Below, in pieces: positions 1 to 7,262 of a stretch of DNA of 18,947 nucleotides; positions within the stretch are counted from its first letter, which is position 1; every line of letters starts with the position of its first letter. The DNA is from Candidatus Omnitrophota bacterium. GTDB taxonomy: Bacteria > Omnitrophota > Gorgyraeia > Gygaellales > JAHJCI01. The stretch covers positions 1-18,947 of the forward strand of contig JADHWR010000019.1 in the NCBI GenBank assembly GCA_016783355.1, given 5' to 3'. A program made the translations under genes and the position numbers. Under the pieces are notes generated by a model. It was not told the origin of the DNA. It did not search any database and saw nothing but the letters and a program-made list of their open reading frames with translations.

Positions 1-352
1 CGAGAAGTTCTCTCTCTGTTTTCTTCAAACTCTCTGTCAATTCCTTTGTTTTACTTTCATAAGTCTGGATTTGCGAAGTAATTTGATTGAGTTTTTCTTC
101 TGACTCTTTATTCATCCTCTCCAAGGATTGATCGAGCATTATTTTTTCTTTTTCATAATCTTGTAGTTGGGAAAATATTTCCTCTGTTTTTCTTTCTAAT
201 TCCTGACGCACCAAGGTCAAAGAAAAAATCTGCTGCTTTAGATTTTGCGCTTTTATAAAAGAATGGATACCGACTGCCGACATAATTATGCTGTAAGCAA
301 CAAATAAAACAATGCTTAAAGTAATAATGAATCTTTTTACTTGTTTTTCCAT
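1..352 (-). CDS. Membrane-anchored coiled-coil protein (C-terminus beyond window)
   Basis: An open frame of 117 codons runs from an ATG at 352 off the left edge without a stop. It begins MEKQVKRFIITLSIVLF, a positively charged tail followed by one hydrophobic segment (about residues 8-30). A long Glu/Lys/Gln-rich heptad-like stretch follows, so it is probably a single-pass inner-membrane protein with a periplasmic coiled coil. The ATG lies 4 bases after the secretin stop, so it is the last visible gene of the MerR-ExeA-GspC-secretin unit. That position suggests a structural or tethering part of the same envelope machine. I do not recognise the family; the fold is inferred from composition only. 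Confidence 0.7.
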   Translation of the reverse strand, partial: MEKQVKRFIITLSIVLFVAYSIIMSAVGIHSFIKAQNLKQQIFSLTLVRQELERKTEEIFSQLQDYEKEKIMLDQSLERMNKESEEKLNQITSQIQTYESKTKELTESLKKTERELL

Positions 353-356
353 TTTT

Positions 357-2006
357 TTAATGCAGGAAGCCCTTTAGAGGACGCTTTAAAGTCAGTGCCT
401 CCTCTAAGTGTTCGTCTTTAGCAAACCGCGTCGACTCTCCTGTGATAAGACGCGGACGCAGAAAGATAACTAATTCTGTTTTCCTAAAGTTTTTATATTT
501 ACTACCGAACAGTAAACCTAGAAAAGGAATCTTGCTTAAGAAAGGAAGTCCGAGGCTTGAAGTTACCTTTTCTTTCCTGATCAACCCGCCAATCATAATC
601 ATCGAACCACTTTTCACCTTAACTACTGTCTCTGCCTTAGATGTTTCCAGAATGGGAATCCGGCTGCCTATCTTGCTCTCAAAATATTCTAATACTGCGC
701 TTACCTCTGGTTTTACCCGCATAATAATAAAGTCATCATTGGTAATCGTAGGAGTAACACTGAGTTGCACCCCTACATCGATAAACTCGACACTCTCAGC
801 TTGAAGTCCACCCTCAGTCTCACCAGTAATCGTGCTTGTAGTATACGCGTCGCGTTTACCAATCAGTATCTTTGCCTCTTCATTGTTTAAGACCGCAATG
901 CGGGGCCGGGAAAGAACATTGGTTTTACCGACTGTCTGTAAAAATTGCATAACCACATTGTAGTGATCAGTAGCTAAAGTCCCTATGCTAATCTTACCCT
1001 TTTTTACCTGGTTATAGGCACGTACTGCTGCGGATTCATCTTTCTCTTCCCCGGAAGCCGCCCACCAGCCAGTAGACGTGGGATCTAAAGGAAAACTACC
1101 ATAAAATTTACTGCCAAGCGTAAGATTGTGTAAACGTTCCTCATCAAAGACTCGTTCCCAGTTAATCCCATATTCATATTTATCGGTTAAGCTAACCTGG
1201 ATGATTTCTGCTTCAATAAAAACCTGGCGTGTCGGTTCATCAAAAGCAGTTATCACATTCTTGATTAACCTCATCTTCTCAGGCAAGTCAGAAATAACAA
1301 GTTTATTCGTGCGTTTATCAAGCTGCAACATGCCTGTGCCGGCAGTCAAAACCTTGGAAATCTCACCCTGAACCTCCTCAACCTTGGCATAATTCAACTC
1401 AAAGATTTCCTGAGGCTGTAATTGCTCAAGTCTTGCTAATGCCCTTTCCATATCAGAAATTACCGGGGGAATATCAATCACAATTACTGTGCCTGACGGA
1501 GGGTCAATAATAATCTTGCCAATGTCTGACTTTATCTGACCGAAAACATTAAATACTGCCTGTGGGTCAGCAGCAGCAAGCTTAAAAATCTTAAGCTTCC
1601 TCCTTTCATGGTATTTCTTGCCAAAGGTCTGTTGATATTCTGCTGCTGTCATTACATAGAGAACATCCCTCTTTTTCTCCACTGCTAAATTCTGACTAAC
1701 TAAAATCACCTCAATCGCATCTTCTACGGTAATATTATTAAGAAAGATATTTACCCGGCCCTTAACCTGCGCTGAGGGAATAATATTAAGATCGCTCTTT
1801 CGGGAAAGAATCTTAAAAAGTTCTGTTATCTCCACCCCACGTAAATCCAAAGAGATTTTTTCCTCTCTAAGAGGCTCCTCTTGCCCAGGGTCTTCTTCAA
1901 GAGTAGTAGCAGGCAGGACTTCCTTTGCGAAGACAAAAGATAGGCAATAAAACATCGTCAGGAATATCACAACAAGATATACAAAAAATCTCGCACCTTT
2001 TTTCAT
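357..2006 (-). CDS. Secretin (type IV pilus / type II secretion outer-membrane channel)
   Basis: 549 residues with an N-terminal signal peptide (about 1-27, ending FVFAKE). An STN-type domain follows (about 51-125, ISLDLRGVEITELFKILSRK), then two N-type repeats (about 135-198 and 200-258), then the secretin barrel domain (about 260-525). The barrel carries family signatures such as VLSRPRIAVLNNEEAKI, a VGVQLSVTPTI strand and GGLIRKEK followed by P-L-S-K-I-P-LG. By family it forms the multimeric outer-membrane pore for pili or secreted proteins. No lipobox is seen. It overlaps the GspC/PilP-like gene by an ATGA, so the two are probably translationally coupled. PilQ and GspD cannot be told apart confidently here, so no symbol is given. 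Confidence 0.93.
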   Translation of the reverse strand: MKKGARFFVYLVVIFLTMFYCLSFVFAKEVLPATTLEEDPGQEEPLREEKISLDLRGVEITELFKILSRKSDLNIIPSAQVKGRVNIFLNNITVEDAIEVILVSQNLAVEKKRDVLYVMTAAEYQQTFGKKYHERRKLKIFKLAAADPQAVFNVFGQIKSDIGKIIIDPPSGTVIVIDIPPVISDMERALARLEQLQPQEIFELNYAKVEEVQGEISKVLTAGTGMLQLDKRTNKLVISDLPEKMRLIKNVITAFDEPTRQVFIEAEIIQVSLTDKYEYGINWERVFDEERLHNLTLGSKFYGSFPLDPTSTGWWAASGEEKDESAAVRAYNQVKKGKISIGTLATDHYNVVMQFLQTVGKTNVLSRPRIAVLNNEEAKILIGKRDAYTTSTITGETEGGLQAESVEFIDVGVQLSVTPTITNDDFIIMRVKPEVSAVLEYFESKIGSRIPILETSKAETVVKVKSGSMIMIGGLIRKEKVTSSLGLPFLSKIPFLGLLFGSKYKNFRKTELVIFLRPRLITGESTRFAKDEHLEEALTLKRPLKGFLH

Positions 2007-2608
2007 TTTAATTCAATTATCTCCTCTCCTTTCTTTAAAACTACTTTATTGGATTCAATTTTCTCAACCTTCACCTTGTTCAAAAGCATATCGCCCTCAT
2101 TTGCCAAATAAGTGCGTGCATCCTTATCTTCAATAATTGCCTGCCACCGATTCCTGCCAAGTGAAATAATACCCACTAATTTTAAACTAAGTTCTTCTCT
2201 TGCCGAAGCAGGCAAATCCCTTCCTCGCTCGACTACCTCAAACATATTTCTTTTTAAGACTGTGTCTAAATACGAATCTAATTCTGTCTTCAAGACCTTG
2301 CTTGTCTTTGGCGTTAACAACTTTATATCCTCGCGCGCAATGACGTCCAAACTTGACCTCTCAACTGGTTTAAAAATGGTCAAGACAAGAAATACTGTCG
2401 CTACGCCTCCTGCCCCCAAAAGAAGCCGATTAAGTAAATCTAAGAGATTTAGTTTCTTTAACCCAGCCCTTAAGTTAATTTTCTTCGCAAATGCAAATCT
2501 CTTTTGATTAAAAGCTAAAGGAGGTGCTTCTCTTTTTTTCCCATGCGGCTCCTCAATTATCTTCAGTAATTTTTCCTCTGGACTTGTAGATTCTTTCTTT
2601 CTAAACAT
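2003..2608 (-). CDS. GspC/PilP-like inner-membrane protein
   Basis: 201 residues: a cytoplasmic basic N-terminus, one membrane segment (about 59-79, LLLGAGGVATVFLVLTIF), then a periplasmic part. The last 65 residues contain LKLVGIISLGRNRWQAIIED and an ending that reads like the homology-region domain of GspC and PilP (small beta domain, DARTYLANEGD then VKVEKIE). In those families this domain docks on the secretin N-domains and links the inner-membrane platform to the outer-membrane channel. The gene lies between the ExeA-like ATPase (8-base overlap) and the secretin (4-base overlap), which fits that role. Assignment rests on architecture and position more than on strong sequence signatures. 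Confidence 0.75.
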   Translation of the reverse strand: MFRKKESTSPEEKLLKIIEEPHGKKREAPPLAFNQKRFAFAKKINLRAGLKKLNLLDLLNRLLLGAGGVATVFLVLTIFKPVERSSLDVIAREDIKLLTPKTSKVLKTELDSYLDTVLKRNMFEVVERGRDLPASAREELSLKLVGIISLGRNRWQAIIEDKDARTYLANEGDMLLNKVKVEKIESNKVVLKKGEEIIELK

Positions 2609-3443
2609 TTAATGCCATTGATTCTGATAGGGTTAAATCCTGAATTAAATTTTTATCCACACGTGCTAAATTATACATTACGGCAGTCTCCAGCGCCCGG
2701 TGACACAACATTGTAATCTTCCGGGGAAAACCACTGGTAACCTCATAAATTGCTTGAATGGCTTCATAAGTAAAGAGGTTGTCTGTCTGTGCACAGCCTG
2801 CTTTTTGCAAACGGAAGCGAATTAGCTCACCCACTTCATCTTGATTTAAAGGTTTGAGTATGAACTTTAAGTTTATGCGGTCCAATAGGTTTTGCATCTG
2901 TTTTAATTTAGGCACTATCTCTAACTGTGCCAAAAGAACAAGCTGTAATAGTTTGTATTCGTTTGTCTCATAATTAAGTAAGGTGCGCAAGGTCTCTAAA
3001 GAGGAAAGATTTAGCTTTTGTGCCTCATCAATGAGTAAAACTACTGTTTTTGCCTCGTTTACTCCTTCTTGAAAAAGAAAATTTTTTATTGCTGCCTTAT
3101 ATTCGGCGATACTTGCTAAAGGTACGCTATCAAGCTCAAAATCAATCTTAAAGGCTTTTATCAAATCAGTAAGGAATGCCCGTTCGTCTTCATAGGTAGG
3201 GTCAAGAATCATGGCGGACATTATATCTGAACGCTCACCAAACATCTGCAGGGCCTTTCTCAGAAGCGTGGTTTTGCCTACGCCAACATCACCAATGATT
3301 AAGGACAAGCCCCTGCGCAGGCGAATCTCAATCATCAAACGCATCAGTGCACTCTGGTGCTGGTAAGATTGATAAAAGAAATCAGGATCAGGACTTGTGG
3401 AAAATGCCTCCCTCTCTAATCCTAATAATTTATAATAACTCAT
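2601..3443 (-). CDS. ExeA/GspA-like AAA+ ATPase
   Basis: 280 residues beginning MSYYKLLGLEREAFSTSPDP, the usual opening of ExeA/GspA-type ATPases, which are also related to transposon MuB/TniB-type proteins. Walker A is GDVGVGKT (51-58) and Walker B is VLLIDEAQKL (about 135-144). An arginine-rich sensor region follows, and GFPRKITMLCHRAL near the end is typical of this group. ExeA-type proteins help place or assemble secretins through the cell wall, often with a peptidoglycan-binding domain; none is visible here, so this is the short form. It sits directly upstream of the GspC-like and secretin genes and overlaps the MerR-type gene by 14 bases. Confidence 0.88.
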   Translation of the reverse strand: MSYYKLLGLEREAFSTSPDPDFFYQSYQHQSALMRLMIEIRLRRGLSLIIGDVGVGKTTLLRKALQMFGERSDIMSAMILDPTYEDERAFLTDLIKAFKIDFELDSVPLASIAEYKAAIKNFLFQEGVNEAKTVVLLIDEAQKLNLSSLETLRTLLNYETNEYKLLQLVLLAQLEIVPKLKQMQNLLDRINLKFILKPLNQDEVGELIRFRLQKAGCAQTDNLFTYEAIQAIYEVTSGFPRKITMLCHRALETAVMYNLARVDKNLIQDLTLSESMALNV

Positions 3444-3660
3444 CTCTGATTACCCGCAGGGAATATCCCTTTCGTTTAAACTCTCTGATTTTTTTAAGGT
3501 TTCTTGCTATTTGATGAGAAGAATAAAGTCTTTTATTGCCACGATTGGCACGAACCTTAAAAAGACCAATGTTAGTATAGTAGTTTACCGACTGATAAGA
3601 CAGACGGAATTGCTTGGCAACATCCTTTGCCGAAATTAAATCTTCGGGTATCTTGCGCAT
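3430..3660 (-). CDS. Small MerR-type HTH regulator, probably translated from a leaderless mRNA
   Basis: From the ATG at 3660 the protein has 76 residues: a MerR-like winged helix (LISAKDVAKQFRLSYQSVNYYTNIGLF, then GNKRLYSSHQIARNLKKIREFKRKGYSL) and almost nothing after it. It therefore has no obvious effector domain. The frame stays open to a GTG at 3678, giving MLSFVIM in front, but neither start has a ribosome binding site. A promoter at 3669-3697 would start transcription near 3662, which excludes the GTG and favours ATG 3660 with almost no leader. It is the first gene of the ExeA-GspC-secretin unit, divergent from the large coiled-coil gene, and may control both. The start choice is inference. 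Confidence 0.78.
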   Translation of the reverse strand: MRKIPEDLISAKDVAKQFRLSYQSVNYYTNIGLFKVRANRGNKRLYSSHQIARNLKKIREFKRKGYSLRVIRDELL

Positions 3661-3668
3661 AATGACAA

Positions 3669-3697
3669 AAGATAGCACATATAATAAGTTTTGTCAA
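3669..3697 (-). promoter_or_regulatory. Sigma-70-type promoter for the merR-exeA-gspC-secretin unit
   Basis: On the minus strand TTGACA (3697-3692) is followed after exactly 17 bases by TATCTT (3674-3669). A TG one base upstream of the -10 gives an extended -10. The expected start point is near 3662, two bases before the ATG at 3660. Confidence 0.65.
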
Positions 3698-3737
3698 GTA
3701 TTATTTTTTCTAAAAAATACAGTAAAAAATACTTGAC
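3693..3737. repeat. Perfect 10-bp inverted repeat shared by two divergent promoters
   Basis: GTCAAGTATT (3693-3702) and AATACTTGAC (3728-3737) are exact reverse complements separated by 25 AT-rich bases. Each arm contains the -35 box of one of the two divergent promoters. It is a candidate operator for the adjacent MerR-type protein. The wide arm spacing is not the usual MerR arrangement, where the dyad sits between -35 and -10, so the binding protein is uncertain. Confidence 0.6.
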
Positions 3738-3761
3738 TTTTCCAAAACTACATTTTATAAT
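3733..3761 (+). promoter_or_regulatory. Sigma-70-type promoter for the large coiled-coil gene
   Basis: TTGACT (3733-3738), a 17-base spacer and a consensus TATAAT (3756-3761) lie just upstream of the ATG at 3778. An AGGA (3770-3773) with a 4-base gap to the ATG could serve as ribosome binding site. The leader would be only about 10 bases long. Confidence 0.8.
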
Positions 3762-3777
3762 CTAAAAACAGGAAAAA

Positions 3778-6285
3778 ATGAAAAATATTGGCACTAAATT
3801 AACTATTTGCGTAGCCACACTCTTACTTACCCTAAGCCTCTCTCCTTACTGCCAGGCACAATTTATTGACGAAGAACTTTTAGGGAAATCCTGGAAAAAG
3901 GCTTATACCTTATATAAAGAAGGAAATTATACTACCAGCCTCGCTATTCTTAATGAGATAAAGAATAGTGATCCTGACTGGCAGAGAAAAAAAATCGAAA
4001 AGTATATTCGCCTTTGCCAAAAGCAGATTATTTCACAAAGAGAAAGAGAACTGAGGCGCCCCCAAGATAGCTGGTGGAAGGTTCTTGCTGTCGAAGAATA
4101 TGACCAACCCGTAAGGGAACCAATTGAAAACCTGTTTGGCAAATACAGAAATCTAAGAGACCAACTTGCTGAAAAAGAAACGCGATTAAAATATCTCACA
4201 GACCAGCTGCGAAAACTACAGACAGACTCCGTAACTCTTCGTTTTGAGCAGTTAACCCAAGAAAATTCCCTTCTCAAAGATAAAATTTCGGCTTATCAAA
4301 AAGAAAACGAAAATTTCAAGGAATATATTGAGGAGTTAAAAAAGGAAAATGCGAACGTTTTAGATTTAGAAGAAAAGGTAAAAGAATTAACCCAGAAGAG
4401 CAAAGAAAAGGATGCAACCATCAACTCTCTAACCAAGCAATCAGAAGATTTCAATGCCTCCCTGAAGGGTAAAGATAAAGATTATATCTCACTAAAAACA
4501 GACCTGCAGGATAAAATGCAAGAGTTCAGTGCATTGCTTAAAGAAAAGGATACGCAGATTGCCTTTTTTGATGAAAAGATAAAAAATCTCTCTAAGATGT
4601 TAGAGGAGGCAAAGAAAATCCAGGGTGAAAACTTTCTTCTTTCTCGACAGATAGAAAAACTTAAAAATCAAATTTCTGCTGATATATGGGAGAAGGAAAA
4701 CCTAAGCCAAGAAATTAAAAAATATAAAAATGAAATAGCAAAAAAGGATGGACGAATTGAAAATTTAAAGTTAGAGTTAAGCTCACAGCAAAAACCCCTC
4801 TTGGATAAAAATGAACGGTTAGAAAATCAACTTCAGGAAAAAGAAAAGCTGATTTCCCAGTTTAAAGCACGGATTAAAGAATTAGACAAGAATTTGGAAA
4901 AACTTACCCCGGAATATGAAAGCCTAAAGCAAAACTTAAACGATAAAAAGAAGCTGATTGCCAAACTTGAAGGACAACTCAAGGCCCAAATGGAGAATAC
5001 TCAGCAACAGTCCGAGGAAAAAGAAAATCTGATTTCCCAGTTTGGGGTACAGATTAAGGAAAAAAATGCAACAATAGAAGAAAAGGATGGCTTAATTGCC
5101 GAGAAGAAAACAGCTTTAAAAAAGATTGCTGAGGAAAAGGCACTATTAAAAGAGAGTCTCCAAAAGAAAGAAAAGATTATTGTCGAGCTGAAAGAGCAAC
5201 TTGTATCAGAGAAGGAATCAGCAAGCCAAAATTTTCAGGAGAAAGAAAAGATTATTGTGCAATTACAAAAAGATTTGCAATCACAGAAGCAGCTTAATGA
5301 AAACCTAAGCCAGGATTTAGAAAGAACGGGTCTTAAAATTGGTAATCTCGATACTCAACTTCAGAATAAAGAAAATGAGATTATTGAAAGGGATAAAAAC
5401 ATTGCTTATTTAGATAAGCAACTAACATTACTTAAGGAAGATTTACAAGCAATTAAGGAAAACCTCTGGGCAAAAGAGCAAGCTATTCTCTCATTAAATA
5501 CAACTACGGAAACTCAAAGAGATGAACTGAAATCAAGGGATAACAAAATTCTGGAAGCGGGGCAGATAATTAATAGTCTAAAATTAGAAAAGGTTTCTCT
5601 GGAAAATAAAATAAAGGAGGTTGCAGATATATTAAAGCAAAAAGAAATTCTGATTAGCGGTATCAATGATGATTTATTAAATAAAATCGAGCAGATAAAA
5701 ACTTTGCAATTAGAGACAGAACGTCTGCAAAAAGGCAAAGTTAGCCCACTAATCCAAAAAGAAAATCAAGATTTAAAGAAGGAAATAGAAAATTTAAAAG
5801 CGCAGCTACGCAAGCGTGAATCAAAACCAAAAGAAAAGATTGTTTATAAGACTATTGGCGATGAAAAGCAGATTAACGAACTTACAGCGCAAATTCGTAG
5901 CTTAGAGAGTGAACTACAACAAAATCAGGCAGAGTTAAAAGAGTTTGCCATTCTTCAGGAAGAGCTAAAGACGAAGGAAAAACAAATTCGTAACTTAGAA
6001 AATGAGTTACAAGAAAAAGGAACCAAGACAAAAAATCTTGCAATTCTTCAGCAAGAGTTGAAAACAAAGAATATGAAGACTGCGCAACTTACTTCTCAAC
6101 TTGCGCAACTTCAGGAGGCTCTTGATAAACTAAAAGCGCAAGGACCTAAAGAAAAGATTGTCTACCAGCTTGACCCTGAACAACAAGTACAGATTGAGAA
6201 GCTAACGCAAGAAGTCCAAATCCTCAAAGAAACCCTCCAGAATGTCTATCGCCGGCTCGAAGGCCTCTCTGTATCTCCTTACTAG
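3778..6285 (+). CDS. Large secreted coiled-coil protein
   Basis: 835 residues with a signal peptide (about 1-27, ending YCQAQ) and a short TPR-like helical segment (about 38-80, WKKAYTLYKEGNYTTSLAIL). About 700 residues of Lys/Glu/Gln-rich heptads follow, expected to form a very long parallel coiled coil in the periplasm or at the surface. Two related segments begin PKEKIVY at residues 684 and 790, each followed about ten residues later by QI(N)EL/QIEKL, so the C-terminal part carries an internal repeat. No family is recognised. It is divergent from and shares an operator region with the secretin unit, so it may be a co-regulated stalk, spacer or surface component. That role is inference. Confidence 0.88.
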   Translation: MKNIGTKLTICVATLLLTLSLSPYCQAQFIDEELLGKSWKKAYTLYKEGNYTTSLAILNEIKNSDPDWQRKKIEKYIRLCQKQIISQRERELRRPQDSWWKVLAVEEYDQPVREPIENLFGKYRNLRDQLAEKETRLKYLTDQLRKLQTDSVTLRFEQLTQENSLLKDKISAYQKENENFKEYIEELKKENANVLDLEEKVKELTQKSKEKDATINSLTKQSEDFNASLKGKDKDYISLKTDLQDKMQEFSALLKEKDTQIAFFDEKIKNLSKMLEEAKKIQGENFLLSRQIEKLKNQISADIWEKENLSQEIKKYKNEIAKKDGRIENLKLELSSQQKPLLDKNERLENQLQEKEKLISQFKARIKELDKNLEKLTPEYESLKQNLNDKKKLIAKLEGQLKAQMENTQQQSEEKENLISQFGVQIKEKNATIEEKDGLIAEKKTALKKIAEEKALLKESLQKKEKIIVELKEQLVSEKESASQNFQEKEKIIVQLQKDLQSQKQLNENLSQDLERTGLKIGNLDTQLQNKENEIIERDKNIAYLDKQLTLLKEDLQAIKENLWAKEQAILSLNTTTETQRDELKSRDNKILEAGQIINSLKLEKVSLENKIKEVADILKQKEILISGINDDLLNKIEQIKTLQLETERLQKGKVSPLIQKENQDLKKEIENLKAQLRKRESKPKEKIVYKTIGDEKQINELTAQIRSLESELQQNQAELKEFAILQEELKTKEKQIRNLENELQEKGTKTKNLAILQQELKTKNMKTAQLTSQLAQLQEALDKLKAQGPKEKIVYQLDPEQQVQIEKLTQEVQILKETLQNVYRRLEGLSVSPY

Positions 6286-6289
6286 CCCC

Positions 6290-6342
6290 TTAGCACTTCG
6301 ACTTCGCTCAGTGCTAACCCTGAGTTTATCGAACGGGTTAGC
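6290..6342 (+). repeat. REP-like repeat with two mutually exclusive hairpins after the coiled-coil gene
   Basis: TTAGCACT (6290-6297) pairs with AGTGCTAA (6310-6317). GCTAACCC (6313-6320) pairs with GGGTTAGC (6335-6342). The middle segment is shared, so only one hairpin can form at a time. Segments reading TTCGACTTCGCTCAG and CTGAGTTTATCGAA look like the dispersed repeats common between genes in many bacteria. It lies 4 bases after the plus-strand stop and could stabilise or end that transcript, but no T-run follows. A diverged copy is at 7231-7262. Confidence 0.65.
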
Positions 6343-6353
6343 AAAATTTAGAC

Positions 6354-6401
6354 AAAAAATAACCCTCTCTTCCCGTCCACTATTGGGCAAGGTTGAGAGG
6401 G
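6354..6401 (-). terminator. Intrinsic terminator of the prepilin gene
   Basis: On the minus strand CCCTCTC (6401-6395) pairs with GAGAGGG (6369-6363), with an inner GCCC/GGG pairing. TTATTTTTTG follows (6362-6353). It sits 25 bases after the prepilin stop. Confidence 0.7.
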
Positions 6402-6426
6402 CATCTCAAAAAGCTACCTTTAAGAC

Positions 6427-6816
6427 TTAACTACAAGATTCTGTCCAGGTTCCAGCAGCAGCATCCATTGTGTAGGTGCAAGCTGCCCCGCCTGCTTTCG
6501 TGGCTGTAATCGTTGTGCCGGACATGGTATAAGTAAAATTTGGGCTATTTGGAATGGTCAAGCTTGACTCTGGCGTGCCATCAGTATCAAAATCTACAGA
6601 GACTGTGCCGCCATTGCTAACATTACTCGTATCATAAGCTCCATTTGCACTATAATAAGCTTGCTCTATTGCCCTGATCTGGCCTAAAGTAGTTAAGGCC
6701 TCGGATTTCCTTGCTTGTTTGATGGCATCAAAATAGCGAGGAATTCCAATCGAGGCTAAGATACCAAGGATGATGATTACAATAATCAACTCCAGCAACG
6801 TAAAACCCTTTTTCAT
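6427..6816 (-). CDS. Type IV prepilin / pseudopilin
   Basis: 129 residues. A 3-residue leader MKK precedes GFTLLELIIVIIILGILASI, the classic prepilin peptidase site (cleavage after Gly4, Phe as mature residue 1, Glu5 conserved) and hydrophobic helix. The C-terminal part is short, rich in Gly/Thr/Ser, with Cys in GGAACTYTMD and in TESCS that could form the pilin disulfide loop. It is the only pilin-like gene in the window and is expressed alone: a strong promoter upstream, GGAGGT five bases before the ATG, and a terminator downstream. It is a likely major pilin or pseudopilin for the nearby secretin and ATPase, which is inference from proximity. Confidence 0.93.
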   Translation of the reverse strand: MKKGFTLLELIIVIIILGILASIGIPRYFDAIKQARKSEALTTLGQIRAIEQAYYSANGAYDTSNVSNGGTVSVDFDTDGTPESSLTIPNSPNFTYTMSGTTITATKAGGAACTYTMDAAAGTWTESCS

Positions 6817-6834
6817 TTAATACCTCCTCAATGA

Positions 6835-6924
6835 GTCCGCCAAAGTTCGTTGGCGGACGAATTGATCCCGCCGAATGCTCTAAAATTATCAGGGAGAATT
6901 TTAGAGCATCTTATGAGGCGGGAT
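6835..6924 (-). promoter_or_regulatory. Structured 5' leader of the prepilin mRNA (two stable hairpins)
   Basis: Between promoter and ribosome binding site the leader can form two hairpins. One pairs GTCCGCCAA (6835-6843) with TTGGCGGAC (6850-6858). The other nests ATGCTCTAAAATT (6875-6887) / AATTTTAGAGCAT (6897-6909) within ATCCCGCC (6865-6872) / GGCGGGAT (6917-6924). The first hairpin ends about 5 bases from the GAGGAGGT. Such leaders can protect abundant pilin mRNA; they could also be repeat insertions. Confidence 0.6.
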
Positions 6925-6942
6925 ATACATTATTACTGTTTA

Positions 6943-6971
6943 AATATACCCTGAAATTTTTTCTTTGTCAA
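6943..6971 (-). promoter_or_regulatory. Sigma-70-type promoter of the prepilin gene
   Basis: On the minus strand a consensus TTGACA (6971-6966), a 17-base spacer and TATATT (6948-6943) predict a start near 6936. That gives a leader of about 120 bases before the prepilin ATG. Confidence 0.78.
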
Positions 6972-7030
6972 CATCTTTTTAAAAGAAACTCATTCCAAAC
7001 CCGCATTGATGAATGTGTTCAAGGGACAGA

Positions 7031-7063
7031 AACCGGGGACGGTTCTAAACCGGGGACGGTTCT
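7031..7063. repeat. Tandem pair of a 16-bp motif, AACCGGGGACGGTTCT
   Basis: Identical copies at 7031-7046 and 7048-7063 are separated by one base. Each can fold on itself (AACCG with CGGTT around GGGA). The second copy forms the left end of the inverted-repeat element described next. Confidence 0.85.
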
Positions 7064-7225
7064 CGCTAAGTTCTTGATTTAGGGTGGATGAGCAGCGGGT
7101 GGCGAGGCGGTGGGTTGCCCAAAATAGCCCGCAGCGAATTATGCCCTATAGAGGCTTCCCCCTTGAGCGAGGACAATTTTGGGCTCCGCCGAGACAGGAC
7201 CCGCTCATAAACGAGAGCCGTCCCC
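7052..7225. mobile_element. MITE-like imperfect inverted-repeat element
   Basis: GGGGACGGTTCTCG (7052-7065) matches the complement of 7212-7225 at 13 of 14 bases. The complementarity continues inward: ATGAGC..GCGGGT (7088-7100) with ACCCGCTCAT (7199-7208), GGCGG near 7106-7110 with CCGCC near 7186-7190, and GCCCAAAAT (7117-7125) with ATTTTGGGC (7176-7184). The whole segment is one long broken hairpin about 174 bases long with no convincing coding frame. It fills most of the gap between prepilin and recR. It could be a non-autonomous mobile element or a structured RNA; no target duplication was identified. Confidence 0.55.
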
Positions 7226-7230
7226 TATAC

Positions 7231-7262
7231 GTGCTAACTCTGAGTCTATTAAATGGGTTGGC
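7231..7262. repeat. Diverged copy of the 6311-6342 repeat, overlapping the recR 3' end
   Basis: These 32 bases align without gaps to 6311-6342 with six differences, all of them transitions. The copy covers the last codons and stop of recR. Confidence 0.65.

Noticed and set aside
442..804. A 120-codon plus-strand frame opposite the secretin gene
   Set aside because: It is antisense to conserved secretin codons and has no recognisable protein features; the same holds for the other antisense frames over dnaX, birA, rnfC and the coiled-coil gene.
7031..7063. Short tandem repeat considered as a CRISPR array
   Set aside because: Only two 16-base copies separated by one base, no spacers and no cas genes.
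7117..7210. Faint likeness to the 3' part of RNase P RNA (CAAAATAG, CTTGAGCGAGG, GACAGGACCCG)
   Set aside because: The 5' conserved core and the full length are missing, and the long inverted-repeat pairing explains the segment better.
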